The notes: generated by a model from the letters alone, not told the origin. DNA of 64,000 nt from an uncultured Streptococcus sp. (GCA_934229725.1 CAKQDX010000011.1:1-64000), one strand, 5' to 3'. Positions 18,682 to 27,773 are shown, counted from the first letter of the stretch. Numbers and translations: made by a program.

Positions 18682-18751
18682 ATTCTTAGAATCTAGCAAT
18701 ATGAAAATATTTTTGCTTTTTTACGTTTGATTCTTAGGAATTAGTTATAAT
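18682..18751 (+). promoter_or_regulatory. Candidate activator-dependent promoter with repeated boxes
   Basis: The 333-base gap 18589-18921 contains two similar boxes, ATTCTTAGAATCTAG at 18682-18696 and ATTCTTAGGAATTAG at 18730-18744; each is partly palindromic and they are 48 bases apart. The second sits in the -35 region of a perfect TATAAT (18746-18751), which has no good -35 of its own. This suits an activator such as the divergent Rgg protein (inference). A 5' leader of roughly 165 bases would follow; another weak -10, TATACT, lies at 18801-18806. Confidence 0.4.
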
Positions 18752-18921
18752 AATTCTAAAAGTTTAAAAGTATATGCTATGAATTATTTGATAATATCAG
18801 TATACTCTAACGAAAGCTATTGTCACACGATATATCATAGCTTCATGTTGGTGAACAATGAGGTGAAAAAGCAATAAGATAATCTGTTTTCACTTCAATC
18901 TGGTCATTAGGAGAAATTATT

Positions 18922-19878
18922 ATGGAAAAGCAAGAATGGTTTGAGTACTTCGAAGCTGTCAATGGTAGAAAGCCCACTCTAAAAGAATTCAGTAAAGCCA
19001 AGGCATCAGGATTTTTTGAAAAAGAGAAAGTGACAGAAAAAGAGGAAAACATAACGAGTCCTCAACAAGAGACGCCTCTATCTCCAAAGCAAGTAAGGGA
19101 AAACTGGGTGAAGAATTTTGAATTAAATCATGGACGTAAGCCTAGCTTTGAAGAGTTTTTTGAAGGAGTTGAAGCACTGAAACAGCCAGCTCCACAGCCA
19201 ACTACAAATCCTGTAGGTCAGACTGTGAATACTCAACCGTTCAATGCAGGCCTTAATCAGCCAAACTCTAGTTTTGGTCCTCAAGTTGATCAGTCCATTG
19301 CCAATAACCAATCCCAAAGTGATGTCAATTCGAATCCACAAACGTATCCATTCAGCAGTGGACCAATATCACCTTCACAAGATACACCTCAATGGTCTGG
19401 GACAAGCCAGTCAAATCCTTATTTTACAAGGCCATCAAGTCCTTATTCTCAGACTAACTATACTAATACAGGACAAACAGCACCTCTAAATACTTATGCG
19501 ATGACGGACTCATTCTGGTCTAATATCACCACCAAACATAAGTCTTTGTTGGCTCTTATGCTGATTGCCAATCTCTTCTTTGTCTTTTTCGGTTTGAAAC
19601 CAGCAGAGGGTACAAATGCTAACGGTTATATCTACGAATCGGGAAGTGTTTTTCTACCTACAAAATACAGTACTGATTATTATGGCTCCAGCAACTTCGA
19701 CACGACTAGAGAATTCTATAAACAGATCAATAAAAGTGTCGCTCATGAGCGTTATAAAAATTTATTGCCAATGGGGATTTCTGTTTTTGTTATGGGAGTC
19801 GCTGCCTTTGTGTTGCATGAGGATCAAGACTTTCAAACCAGAGTTTATGTGACCTATCTCAAGAAAGGGGAAAAATAA
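18922..19878 (+). CDS. Membrane protein with two N-terminal GRKP modules
   Basis: This 318-residue protein is of unknown function. Residues 5-35 and about 61-90 are two copies of a module with pattern W-x-x-x-FE-x-x-x-GRKP-x-x-x-EF, probably short helical units. A long Gln/Ser/Pro/Asn-rich linker follows (about 95-195), then a hydrophobic helix (about 211-230), an extracellular-looking segment, and a second helix near 290. It starts the cluster, with AGGAGA before the ATG, and its stop codon touches the next start. The same module begins the DUF805 protein three genes on, which suggests that the two join the same assembly (inference). Confidence 0.7.
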   Translation: MEKQEWFEYFEAVNGRKPTLKEFSKAKASGFFEKEKVTEKEENITSPQQETPLSPKQVRENWVKNFELNHGRKPSFEEFFEGVEALKQPAPQPTTNPVGQTVNTQPFNAGLNQPNSSFGPQVDQSIANNQSQSDVNSNPQTYPFSSGPISPSQDTPQWSGTSQSNPYFTRPSSPYSQTNYTNTGQTAPLNTYAMTDSFWSNITTKHKSLLALMLIANLFFVFFGLKPAEGTNANGYIYESGSVFLPTKYSTDYYGSSNFDTTREFYKQINKSVAHERYKNLLPMGISVFVMGVAAFVLHEDQDFQTRVYVTYLKKGEK

Positions 19879-20418
19879 ATGTACTACGAAACTTGGATTG
19901 GAATGGTAGTGTCTTTGGTACTTTTTCCTATTTTCTATTTTTATGCGGTCAGACCTGCAGATACACTATTTAAGAATGCTTTGATTGAGAAGGGAGTCAT
20001 TAAACAACGTGATTCACAATTATTCATGCAACAAACCCATTCTTTTTATTCAAGAAAAATCACATCCTTAAATGCAATTTCTGAGAAATTAGTTGAGAAG
20101 CCCTTTGTCCTACCCAAAACACCTGGCGGTCCCTTTCAAAACGCTAAAAAAGTTGAGCAAGAATTTTATTCTGACCTTATTATTATCACCGTTAAATACA
20201 TGGGTAAGAAAGCTATTTTCTCTTTTAAAAGTTTGGGTGAATATAATGGTGAATACGTCTATCAATTTTCGTTGGAAACGTTGAAGAAACAAAGCTTTAA
20301 AGAGACAGAGTTCGTATACAATTTCATATTGACTCGTATCGAAAATATTTTAAAGCAATTAGATGATAATGTTGAGGTCGAACGTAAGGTAATCGACTAT
20401 ACATCTTCAAGAAAGTAG
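19879..20418 (+). CDS. Single-pass membrane protein of unknown function
   Basis: The 179-residue protein has one N-terminal membrane helix (about 5-25, ending YFYAVRP), then a soluble alpha/beta region containing a GKKAIFSFKSLGEYNGEY stretch and a helical end. I do not recognise a family. It starts directly after the upstream stop codon (TAAATG) with AAAGGGG as ribosome site, and the next small gene follows after six bases, so translation of the three is probably coupled. The role is likely structural within the cluster's membrane complex, but this is only inferred from location. Confidence 0.65.
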   Translation: MYYETWIGMVVSLVLFPIFYFYAVRPADTLFKNALIEKGVIKQRDSQLFMQQTHSFYSRKITSLNAISEKLVEKPFVLPKTPGGPFQNAKKVEQEFYSDLIIITVKYMGKKAIFSFKSLGEYNGEYVYQFSLETLKKQSFKETEFVYNFILTRIENILKQLDDNVEVERKVIDYTSSRK

Positions 20419-20424
20419 GATAAC

Positions 20425-20601
20425 ATGGAAATTTCATTTTTTTTAATTTTTGTAGCTATGGTAGTGGGTATTTATTTTGTAATACACTTGATAGAGGTTG
20501 GTGTTTTCAAAGTTAAGGATAGTATTGAAGACAGTATGATGAATGCCACTGCACATCGAAAACAAGAGGAGCAGCACACCGACAGACGTGAAAAACTTTG
20601 A
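20425..20601 (+). CDS. 58-residue small membrane protein
   Basis: A short frame encodes 58 residues: a hydrophobic N-terminal helix (about 4-23, FFLIFVAMVVGIYFVIHLI) and a charged C-terminal half (KDSIED, HRKQEEQH, DRREKL). AGTAGGA overlaps the stop of the previous gene and stands in place as ribosome site; spacing and operon position support expression. No family is recognised. Small membrane proteins of this kind commonly regulate or stabilise larger complexes, though nothing in the sequence proves that here. Confidence 0.6.
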   Translation: MEISFFLIFVAMVVGIYFVIHLIEVGVFKVKDSIEDSMMNATAHRKQEEQHTDRREKL

Positions 20602-20729
20602 TGTCGCTAATGATAAGGAGTGACCTCGTCATGAAGATAGGGTAGGCTTGTTGACAGCCGACGAAGGTAAATAAACGATTAGAATAGACATGGGTATAAT
20701 TGAAAATTTAGAAAGGTTATTTTAGTGTT

Positions 20730-22499
20730 ATGAGTAAAAGAGATGATTGGATTGATTATTTTGAACTGCTTCATGGGCGAAAGCCGAATGCTGATGAGTA
20801 TCTCGAAGCAAAAAATGCTGGTAAATTTGATAGTGGTCCAGATAATACAGATCAAAGCGTTCAAGGACAAAGTTCTCCTCAAGTGGCTCCAAGCGTAGAG
20901 CAGTATGATGTAGCAGAGACATCTGATTTTAACGATTGGTTTGCATCAGAACATTTGAATGAGCAAACAAACATAGTAGGAGAAGGTCCTAAACAGGATT
21001 ATCAGGAAGCAGCAACTCCAAACTATTATAATACGCAGACAAACATGGAAGGAGAAGATCTTAGTCCTAAACAAGATTATCAAGGAGATGCAATTCCCAA
21101 TTATTACAATACTTCGCAAGATCAATATGCCTCCCCTTTTCTCGTTGATCAACGTGGACAAGAGATTACCTTTGGGAGAGCACTTGCTGATTATTTCAGA
21201 GGTTACTGGTCTTTTAATGGCTTTACGTCCCGAAAAGGTTATTGGTCAATCGTATTCTTTAATTTGGTGGCTTGGGGAAGTTTTTACGCTATTCTCAGCT
21301 TCTTACTCATAAGTAAGACTAATGTTTACCTGCTTGATTATTTGTTTTTTAATCCCTTATTAGGTCTTTCAATTTATAGTATTCTTTGGTTACCCTATTT
21401 GGTTCTCATATTGCCAGGATTGACGCTTAAAACGAGAAGACTGAGAGATGCAGGGTTACGTGGACGAGGAATTTTTGTACTTTATCTCTTTACTTTGGTT
21501 CCCTTTGTAAATATTATTAGTTCAATCTTTTCCCTCTATGCGCTTTGTCAGAAGTCAGATCATTTCCTTCAAAATGGTGAGTCATTCTTCTATAGAAATC
21601 GTGCTCAGTCACCAGCACTGCCTAATTTAGAATTCCCTCAAAGAAAATCATTGGGAGGCTTTTTTGGAGGCTGTTTGATCTTTTTAGGGATTGTTATGCC
21701 TCTCATTTTGGTACTTAATGTCAATAATTTCAATAATAATAACGACTATTCTCATGATAGCTCTTACTATGATGGCCAAACAGTTGATTTGTCTCAATAC
21801 GAAGTTAGTTTGAACGTTGATGGTGAAAATGGCTCGGGGGTTGCCAGTGTACATATTGATGCGACCCCAAGTGTATCAAGTAGTAGTAGTGAGATAAAGA
21901 AATTTTTGGAAAATCCCCAAATTACCATTTCTAAGGAAACTGGACTCTCAGATGGGGATACTGTTGATGTTGAGATAACCTTGGATGAAGATAAGGCCAG
22001 CGAATTAGGATTATCAGTTACAGGGACGTCCTATCATTATTTCGTTGTCTCAAATTTAGGCTCTGATGGTAAGGCATCTTCAAAAACCTCATCAAACAAT
22101 TCTTCAAGCAACTCTTCATCACAAAATACTTCTAGTGAGCAAGATACCAAGAAGAATATTGAGACCTTTATGACCAACTTTAGAAGTGACATCAATCGTA
22201 CCATTAAAGAATCTTCAGATTATGTTTATCCATACTTTGAGTCTAAAGATAACGATACTTATAAGAGTATTATTGATATCTACTTGCAAAATCCTGACCA
22301 CTATGATCACTTTGAATCAAAGACTGATAATATCTATGACATTAAAGAAAATGGTGATCAGGTAACCTTTACAATAGATTTTACGACGACAACTTACTTT
22401 ACAGACGGTAAGGCTCCGGCAACCTCATCAAAAACCCGTCATTATGTTTGTAAAAAGCACGGTTCGTCATTCTATATCATTAGTTTTGATAACCTTTAA
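20730..22499 (+). CDS. GRKP module, DUF805 and extracellular domain fusion protein
   Basis: The 589-residue protein starts with one GRKP module (about 6-36), like the first gene of the cluster. An acidic linker follows with two similar segments (KQDYQEAATPNYYN and KQDYQGDAIPNYYN). A DUF805 membrane region (about 140-275) has the typical GFTSRKGYW and TRRLRDAG motifs, and another membrane helix lies near 310-330. The external part has a small beta domain with GDTVDVEITLDED and a Ser-rich spacer. Its final region (about 475-589) looks like the NTF2-like end of TcaA/YvbJ proteins (tentative). No strong ribosome site precedes the ATG; AAAGG lies about 13 bases upstream. The function is unknown. 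Confidence 0.7.
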   Translation: MSKRDDWIDYFELLHGRKPNADEYLEAKNAGKFDSGPDNTDQSVQGQSSPQVAPSVEQYDVAETSDFNDWFASEHLNEQTNIVGEGPKQDYQEAATPNYYNTQTNMEGEDLSPKQDYQGDAIPNYYNTSQDQYASPFLVDQRGQEITFGRALADYFRGYWSFNGFTSRKGYWSIVFFNLVAWGSFYAILSFLLISKTNVYLLDYLFFNPLLGLSIYSILWLPYLVLILPGLTLKTRRLRDAGLRGRGIFVLYLFTLVPFVNIISSIFSLYALCQKSDHFLQNGESFFYRNRAQSPALPNLEFPQRKSLGGFFGGCLIFLGIVMPLILVLNVNNFNNNNDYSHDSSYYDGQTVDLSQYEVSLNVDGENGSGVASVHIDATPSVSSSSSEIKKFLENPQITISKETGLSDGDTVDVEITLDEDKASELGLSVTGTSYHYFVVSNLGSDGKASSKTSSNNSSSNSSSQNTSSEQDTKKNIETFMTNFRSDINRTIKESSDYVYPYFESKDNDTYKSIIDIYLQNPDHYDHFESKTDNIYDIKENGDQVTFTIDFTTTTYFTDGKAPATSSKTRHYVCKKHGSSFYIISFDNL

Positions 22500-22523
22500 T
22501 ACGAGAACACATCAGGAAATCCT

Positions 22524-24779
22524 ATGAAAAAGAAATTGTTTAATGGGTTAGTAGCAAGTCTCATCCTTCTTTTAACAGTTCAACCACTTGCTTCCCCTTT
22601 TATATCCCAAAATGGTCTTGTTTTTGCTAATAACATCACTAAATCAGAGACCTCCTCTTCCCAAAAATCACCTAATCTAACTGCCTTATCCAATAAGCAT
22701 ACGCAAATAGATAGTAAGAAAGAAAAAAATCTAAAAAAAGTTCTGACACAACCTTTGATGTCATTAGGTTCTTCTCTATCTTCATCGGAAAAAGCGGATA
22801 CCAAGCGACTGCTGGGTGATACCAATATCGCTGAAGACCAAGTGATAGACGTTGATGGTAAGACCATCGCCAAATACTTGGACGATGTTGATACCAATTC
22901 CAAGGTTTATTCAAGTGCTTATATTAAACCATTGTCCGAAGGTTCTGGTGTTCAGGTTGAGATTGTGACACCAACAAAAATTACTAAAGTTTCCTCAACA
23001 ACATATCAAAATGCAGCCATTACATCTGGCGTATCTGATGTTCTTATCCGCATTGCTTCAGTCAATGAAGTAAGTGGGGAGGGAGCCTTAGCTGGTGTCT
23101 ATGCTCTGCTTGACAAGGTTGGCTTTTCGGTAGACAAAAAAACTATTAAAACCAGTCAAGACGAAATTGGTCTCATTGATAAAATCAAGGAAGAATCGCA
23201 TCTCTCAGACGATGATGCCAATAAATTTTTAGCCGAACTCAAGAAGCAGATTATTAAAAAGGTAACTGATAAAGAAAAGATTGACGATAGTTGGTTACAA
23301 GATATATTAAAGAAGGCTTGTGAAGGTTATGGCATAACACTAAGTGATGGCTTAAAATCAGATATCATTACCTGGTTGAAAGAATTTTCTTATACAGATA
23401 CCGCAAAATCTAAACAAAGTGTGAATCAATTAGATCAAAGCTTGCTGACCTCTGATTGGTCAGAAGTCTTGTCTAAATTAGACAAACAGGACTATAGTGA
23501 AAAAAATGGCTATCATGAGATTATAGCTGCCCTATATAACAAACTTTTAAAAGCTATCCAGGATAAAGATTTAAAACAGGTTAAGCTTATCTATACTAAT
23601 AGTTTTGCGGTTGAACATCTCTTAGGTTCGCCATCAACTAAAGAAAAGGAAGCTTTAAACTATATTCGGATGCTTTGCTATTATTTCATCGCATCGGTGG
23701 AAGATAGTAAACTCGAAGATGCCCTACACTCGGATGACAAACCAGCTTGGTTGGTCTCTGATAACACCAAAGATAATCTCTTAGCAAGTCTGAAACGTTA
23801 TCAGAATATCGGTCAGAATCCTAGTCTTCAAGAATTGCTCATTCGTATCGCCATTGCAACGGGCTACTCTTATGAGGCCTTTCTCTACAAGGATATAAGA
23901 CAAGAAGGGCATGTCATCAAACTAACGATTGTTTGTCCTTGTTTGAAAAATGATTGCCAACTCTATGTGGTTTATAACCTCAAGACAGGTGTCTGTCTCT
24001 TGAAAGATGGAAAAGATTCAACCAGAACGAAACTTTATGATTTTAAAAAGGCTTATGATGTTGATCTTGAAGACAAACACCAGCCCCTAGTGGATGACCT
24101 TGAAAACTTTAAACTTTCTCAAAAGGATTCAAACATTTTTAAAGGAACGAACATAAATGAAACGGCTCATTCAGCTTACAAGGAAATCGTGAAGGATTAT
24201 GTCTTGAAAGTCAGTGATCCCAATTACCAACAAGGCTCAGGTGTTGATTACGATCCTGTAATGGTCCTAAAAAATCAAAATAATAACAAGGTTAACTATT
24301 TAGTAACCGACCTGAATGATGATGGCGTTGATGAATTACTGATTGGTAGTCAAGATAACTCCGTCTACGTCGTCTACACATTTGACGGTAAGAAGGCTGT
24401 CAATCTCTTTGATAATAAAATTCCGTTCGGTCTCCGACCTGGTCTTACGATTTTTAAAGACGGAACCTTGCAAGTTCACTGGGGTTCCAGTGCTTATATT
24501 TATTCTGAAATGACTTATCGTATCAATTATTCACGAACGGGACTAGATAAACTTCTTGATTATACTGTTTATTCCCCAAGCGAATCAACCAATGTTTCTG
24601 AGGTAACTTATAGTGTTGACGGTCATAGTTATGACGAAGATGAATTTTGGTCTAAGTATGAGGCTTTCAAACCATATGTGATTCAAGAGTCCGATGGAGA
24701 CACGGAACCTGCTGAGAAAGCAGACTTCCAATTGATAGAGGCCACACTTAAAGAAACCACAACTTCTACAGATAAATAA
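22524..24779 (+). CDS. Secreted DUF1002-like protein with C-terminal repeat-type domain
   Basis: The 751-residue protein has a signal peptide (about 1-36, ending VFANN), a Ser-rich spacer, then a DUF1002/YpuA-like domain (about 90-270) recognised from LLGDTNIAEDQV, SSAYIKPLSEGSGVQVEI, YQNAAITSGVSDVLI and GEGALAGVYALL. A helical middle follows. The end (about 560-700) contains VTDLNDDGVDELLIGS, a DxNxDGxxE calcium-type loop like those in FG-GAP or VCBS repeats. No LPXTG or lipobox is seen, so it is probably secreted or held by the cluster's membrane proteins. It is the last gene, 24 bases after the DUF805 gene, and ends before a strong terminator. The role is unknown. Confidence 0.75.
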   Translation: MKKKLFNGLVASLILLLTVQPLASPFISQNGLVFANNITKSETSSSQKSPNLTALSNKHTQIDSKKEKNLKKVLTQPLMSLGSSLSSSEKADTKRLLGDTNIAEDQVIDVDGKTIAKYLDDVDTNSKVYSSAYIKPLSEGSGVQVEIVTPTKITKVSSTTYQNAAITSGVSDVLIRIASVNEVSGEGALAGVYALLDKVGFSVDKKTIKTSQDEIGLIDKIKEESHLSDDDANKFLAELKKQIIKKVTDKEKIDDSWLQDILKKACEGYGITLSDGLKSDIITWLKEFSYTDTAKSKQSVNQLDQSLLTSDWSEVLSKLDKQDYSEKNGYHEIIAALYNKLLKAIQDKDLKQVKLIYTNSFAVEHLLGSPSTKEKEALNYIRMLCYYFIASVEDSKLEDALHSDDKPAWLVSDNTKDNLLASLKRYQNIGQNPSLQELLIRIAIATGYSYEAFLYKDIRQEGHVIKLTIVCPCLKNDCQLYVVYNLKTGVCLLKDGKDSTRTKLYDFKKAYDVDLEDKHQPLVDDLENFKLSQKDSNIFKGTNINETAHSAYKEIVKDYVLKVSDPNYQQGSGVDYDPVMVLKNQNNNKVNYLVTDLNDDGVDELLIGSQDNSVYVVYTFDGKKAVNLFDNKIPFGLRPGLTIFKDGTLQVHWGSSAYIYSEMTYRINYSRTGLDKLLDYTVYSPSESTNVSEVTYSVDGHSYDEDEFWSKYEAFKPYVIQESDGDTEPAEKADFQLIEATLKETTTSTDK

Positions 24780-24879
24780 AAACAAGGGCTTAGTCTGTCA
24801 TCTTTAGGCAATGCCTTGAAATAAATATTTGTCACTCATAAAGCATAAAAACGTACTTAATGTGTGACTGCAAACCTAT

Positions 24880-24920
24880 AGGAGTGAGATAGAATGATTG
24901 ATTCTGTCTCACTCCTTTTT
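24880..24920 (+). terminator. Terminator of the Rgg-linked cluster
   Basis: A 16-bp stem with a single wobble (arms AGGAGTGAGATAGAAT and ATTCTGTCTCACTCCT), five-base loop and T5 tail, 100 bases after the last stop. Confidence 0.85.
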
Positions 24921-24965
24921 ATGATGTAATGTTTAAGCAATTTCTTGCTCTTGAGACAAGAATAA

Positions 24966-24996
24966 TAAAAAACCACCAGATAGTTGAACTGGTGGT
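24966..24996 (-). terminator. Terminator of rqcH
   Basis: On the minus strand, ACCACCAG and CTGGTGGT close a nine-base loop and are followed by T6. It begins 16 bases after the rqcH stop. Confidence 0.8.
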
Positions 24997-25011
24997 GGTG
25001 AGATGAACAAT

Positions 25012-26670
25012 TTATTTGATTCGCATGCTATCGATTTTTTCTTCAGTCGGTGTGACACGTAAGGTCTTTTGTCCTGTGTAAGTTACAAAGCCAGGCTTAC
25101 CTGCCGTTGGTTTATTAAGTTTCTTAACATCAATCATATCTACTTGAACCAAGTTTGACAGACGAGCTTTAGAGTAGTAGGCTGCTAATTCAGCCGCATC
25201 AGTCTTGACCTCGTCAGTAGGATTAAGATTATCCTTGATGATCACGTGACTACCAGGAATATCCTTGGCGTGAAACCAAAGCTCACCTTTTTTAGCCATC
25301 TTGAAGGTCAACTCTTCATTTTGCAGGTTATTTCGACCAACCATGATAATGGTTTTGCCATCAGAAGCCAGATATTGTTCAGGTTTCTTGCGTTTCTGTC
25401 GCTTGTCAGTTAAACGACGTTTCATAAATCCAGCTTGGACGAGCTCCTCACGAATATCTCCGATTTCATCCATGTTGGCTTGAGAAAGACTGAACTCCAC
25501 ACTTTCTAAATAGTCAATGGTTTGCTTGGTTTCCTCAATCAATCCAGTCAAGTGCTTAACAGCTTCCTTGAGTTTTTGGTATTTCTTGAAGTAACGCTGA
25601 GCATTTTGGTTAGGCGTTAGAGCTATATTTAGAGGAATGGTAATCTTTTCACCAGTGTAGTAGTTGTCTAACTCCACACTATCTTTGTCGTTTGGCACCA
25701 TACTGAGGTAGGTGGTCAACAGTTCCCCTTTTTGACGGAACTCCTCAGCATTTTCAGTCGCCACTAGCTCTTTTTCCTGTTTAACAAGCTTCTTCTTGTT
25801 TTTTTCCAATTCATTTTGCACACGATGGATCAAATCACTAGCCTGTTGAGCCACACGGTCACGCGCCGCCTTGTCCAAGTAGTAGTAGTCCAATAGAGCT
25901 GACAAGGTTTCAAACTCAGGCTGGTCTTGGCTATCTGAGAATCTTACAGCTGAAAATGCCTTAGCCGTTAAGTTTGGCTCTACTTCACGATTGAAGAAGG
26001 CACGGAAATTCTTGAGCTTATCAGTCTCAAGTAAGGCTGATAATTCATTGGCCGTGTCACGCCCCAAACCTTGGAAAAGTTTTTGAAGGTTTTTAGCTGA
26101 CAAATCCTCCGTCTGCAAGATTTCAAAGAGCTTTTCGTCTGGAATATCGAAAGGATTCTTGGCATCCGTTTTTGGTGGGGCAATATAGGTTGACCCCGGT
26201 AGAATCGTACGGTAACTATTTTGCGAGAAACCAACGTGCTTGATAGACTCGATGATTTTGCTCTCGTTCTTGTCAATCAAGATAATGTTGGAGTGTTTCC
26301 CCATGATTTCCATAACAAGAGTAACCTTAATGCTATCACCGATTTCGTTTTTGTTGGACACTGAAATTTCAAGGACACGGTCATTTTCTACCTGCTGGAT
26401 ATCCTCGATAACCGCTCCCTGAAGGTATTTTCGCATAATCATGGTATAGGTGTTTGGATTCTGTGGATTTGGCAACTCAGCCTTGGTCGTCTGAATACGC
26501 CCAAAGACAGGGTGAGCTGAAAGCAGAAGCTTGTAATTCTGACGATTGTTACGAATGGTCAGGACTAACTCACGCTCAAAAGGCTGATTAACCTTCTGGA
26601 TACGCCCGTAGAGCACCTGCTCACGTAGCTCTGTCGTCATATGATGAAGAAAAAAGCCGTCAAAAGACAT
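25012..26670 (-). CDS. rqcH: RqcH/NFACT ribosome quality control factor (FbpA/PavA-type)
   Basis: This 552-residue NFACT protein is the bacterial Rqc2 homolog. It binds stalled 50S subunits and adds alanine tails; in streptococci the same protein is long known as the fibronectin-binding FbpA/PavA adhesin. The NFACT-N domain (1 to about 200) starts MSFDGFFLHHMTTEL and includes the DR pair (ENDRVLEI near 97) reported as essential in RqcH. A coiled-coil stretch lies at about 270-390, and the NFACT-R end holds WFHAKDIPGSHVII. The length is typical. It is a single gene with its own terminator. Confidence 0.9.
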   Translation of the reverse strand: MSFDGFFLHHMTTELREQVLYGRIQKVNQPFERELVLTIRNNRQNYKLLLSAHPVFGRIQTTKAELPNPQNPNTYTMIMRKYLQGAVIEDIQQVENDRVLEISVSNKNEIGDSIKVTLVMEIMGKHSNIILIDKNESKIIESIKHVGFSQNSYRTILPGSTYIAPPKTDAKNPFDIPDEKLFEILQTEDLSAKNLQKLFQGLGRDTANELSALLETDKLKNFRAFFNREVEPNLTAKAFSAVRFSDSQDQPEFETLSALLDYYYLDKAARDRVAQQASDLIHRVQNELEKNKKKLVKQEKELVATENAEEFRQKGELLTTYLSMVPNDKDSVELDNYYTGEKITIPLNIALTPNQNAQRYFKKYQKLKEAVKHLTGLIEETKQTIDYLESVEFSLSQANMDEIGDIREELVQAGFMKRRLTDKRQKRKKPEQYLASDGKTIIMVGRNNLQNEELTFKMAKKGELWFHAKDIPGSHVIIKDNLNPTDEVKTDAAELAAYYSKARLSNLVQVDMIDVKKLNKPTAGKPGFVTYTGQKTLRVTPTEEKIDSMRIK

Positions 26671-26938
26671 GATGTACTTCCTTTCTTTATATTGTTAATA
26701 ATCGTTTTTTTAGTTGTGATAAAGCATAAAACGCCTATCCATTATAGCATAAAGCCTCTAGAAATGCTTGGGGAGGGATGGCGTATTAAAACTTATTTTT
26801 TTAATGTCGTATAAATCATCATGAAAAATTGTATGACTGAAACAACTAAAATTTATATCAAATTTCTTCATATATTCTTTTGAATTTACTTCTAACTTAT
26901 GGTATCATTTAATATGCTGAAAATTAAGGGAGCATTAA

Positions 26939-27739
26939 ATGAACGATATAAAAAAGATTAGCAATGCGACTAATTTGAAATACCTAGCTGTTGCACTTAT
27001 GTTTTTGGACCAAATCTATCAGATGTTCGGGAGTATGGGGGCACCTATATGGTTGACGATGTTGGGACGTCTGGCTTTCCCAATTTTCCTCTTTCTTGCT
27101 GCTGATAGTTTTCACTACACACACGATCGTATGGCTTTTCTCAGGCGTCTGCTTTACATGAGTTGGTTTATGATCATTGGCAACGCCATCATTGGTAGTA
27201 TTTTTCATAATGGTAGTATCGGTTTAACCAACAATGCCTTTTCAACATTCTTTATTACTGGGATATTCATTTACTCTTGGGATTTGTTGTTTAAGGGACT
27301 TCGTGACAAGTCTTATAGGGAATTGATTCAGGGTATGGGTGTCTTTCTCTTGCCAATTCTTTCGGCGATTCCAGTTGCTGTACTAGGGGGGATTTTTGAA
27401 ACACCTAACGGAAATCCATTTGTGGCTCATAGTGTGGCTTTTCTCTTGTCTCTGGTTCCAAGCGTTATTATGGTTGAGGGTGGCTTTGTGATGGTTATCC
27501 TTGGTCTGCTCTTCTATATTTTCCGTACCAATCGCATGGCTCAAATCATTGTCTTGGCTGTTATTTCAGTGATTGCCCATCTTTTTGACCCGACAGGCGT
27601 TCAGTGGATGATGATTTTTGCGGCAATTCCTATGTATTTCTACAATGGTGAGCGTGGTAGTGGCAATAAGAAGTTCTTTTACATTTTCTACCCAGCCCAT
27701 ATTTATCTCTTGTGGATTTTAGCAAGTTTTTTCAGATAA
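26939..27739 (+). CDS. TraX-like polytopic membrane protein
   Basis: The 266-residue protein has about eight hydrophobic helices. Its N-terminal part (LKYLAVALMFLDQIYQMF, then LGRLAFPIFLFLAADSFHYTHDR) matches the TraX family, whose F-plasmid founder acetylates pilin; chromosomal members in streptococci are of unknown function and are likely acyltransferases. The C-terminal YPAHIYLLWILASF is typical. AAGGGAG stands before the ATG. A terminator follows directly, so it is monocistronic. No conjugation genes are nearby, which argues against an actual conjugative role. Confidence 0.8.
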   Translation: MNDIKKISNATNLKYLAVALMFLDQIYQMFGSMGAPIWLTMLGRLAFPIFLFLAADSFHYTHDRMAFLRRLLYMSWFMIIGNAIIGSIFHNGSIGLTNNAFSTFFITGIFIYSWDLLFKGLRDKSYRELIQGMGVFLLPILSAIPVAVLGGIFETPNGNPFVAHSVAFLLSLVPSVIMVEGGFVMVILGLLFYIFRTNRMAQIIVLAVISVIAHLFDPTGVQWMMIFAAIPMYFYNGERGSGNKKFFYIFYPAHIYLLWILASFFR

Positions 27740-27745
27740 AAAGAC

Positions 27746-27773
27746 AAAGACAGTCCTTGCGCTGTCTTTTTTC
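27746..27773 (+). terminator. Terminator of the TraX-like gene
   Basis: AAAGACAG and CTGTCTTT close an eight-base loop followed by T, starting seven bases after the stop. Confidence 0.8.

Noticed and set aside
18589..18921. Short peptide pheromone gene (SHP or ComS type) next to the Rgg gene
   Set aside because: Small frames such as the nine-codon one at about 18702 and a 32-codon one at about 18780 lack ribosome sites and the hydrophobic C-terminal end of such peptides.
26939..27739. Conjugative element because of the TraX-like gene
   Set aside because: No relaxase, integrase or type IV secretion genes are near; chromosomal TraX-like genes are common in streptococci.
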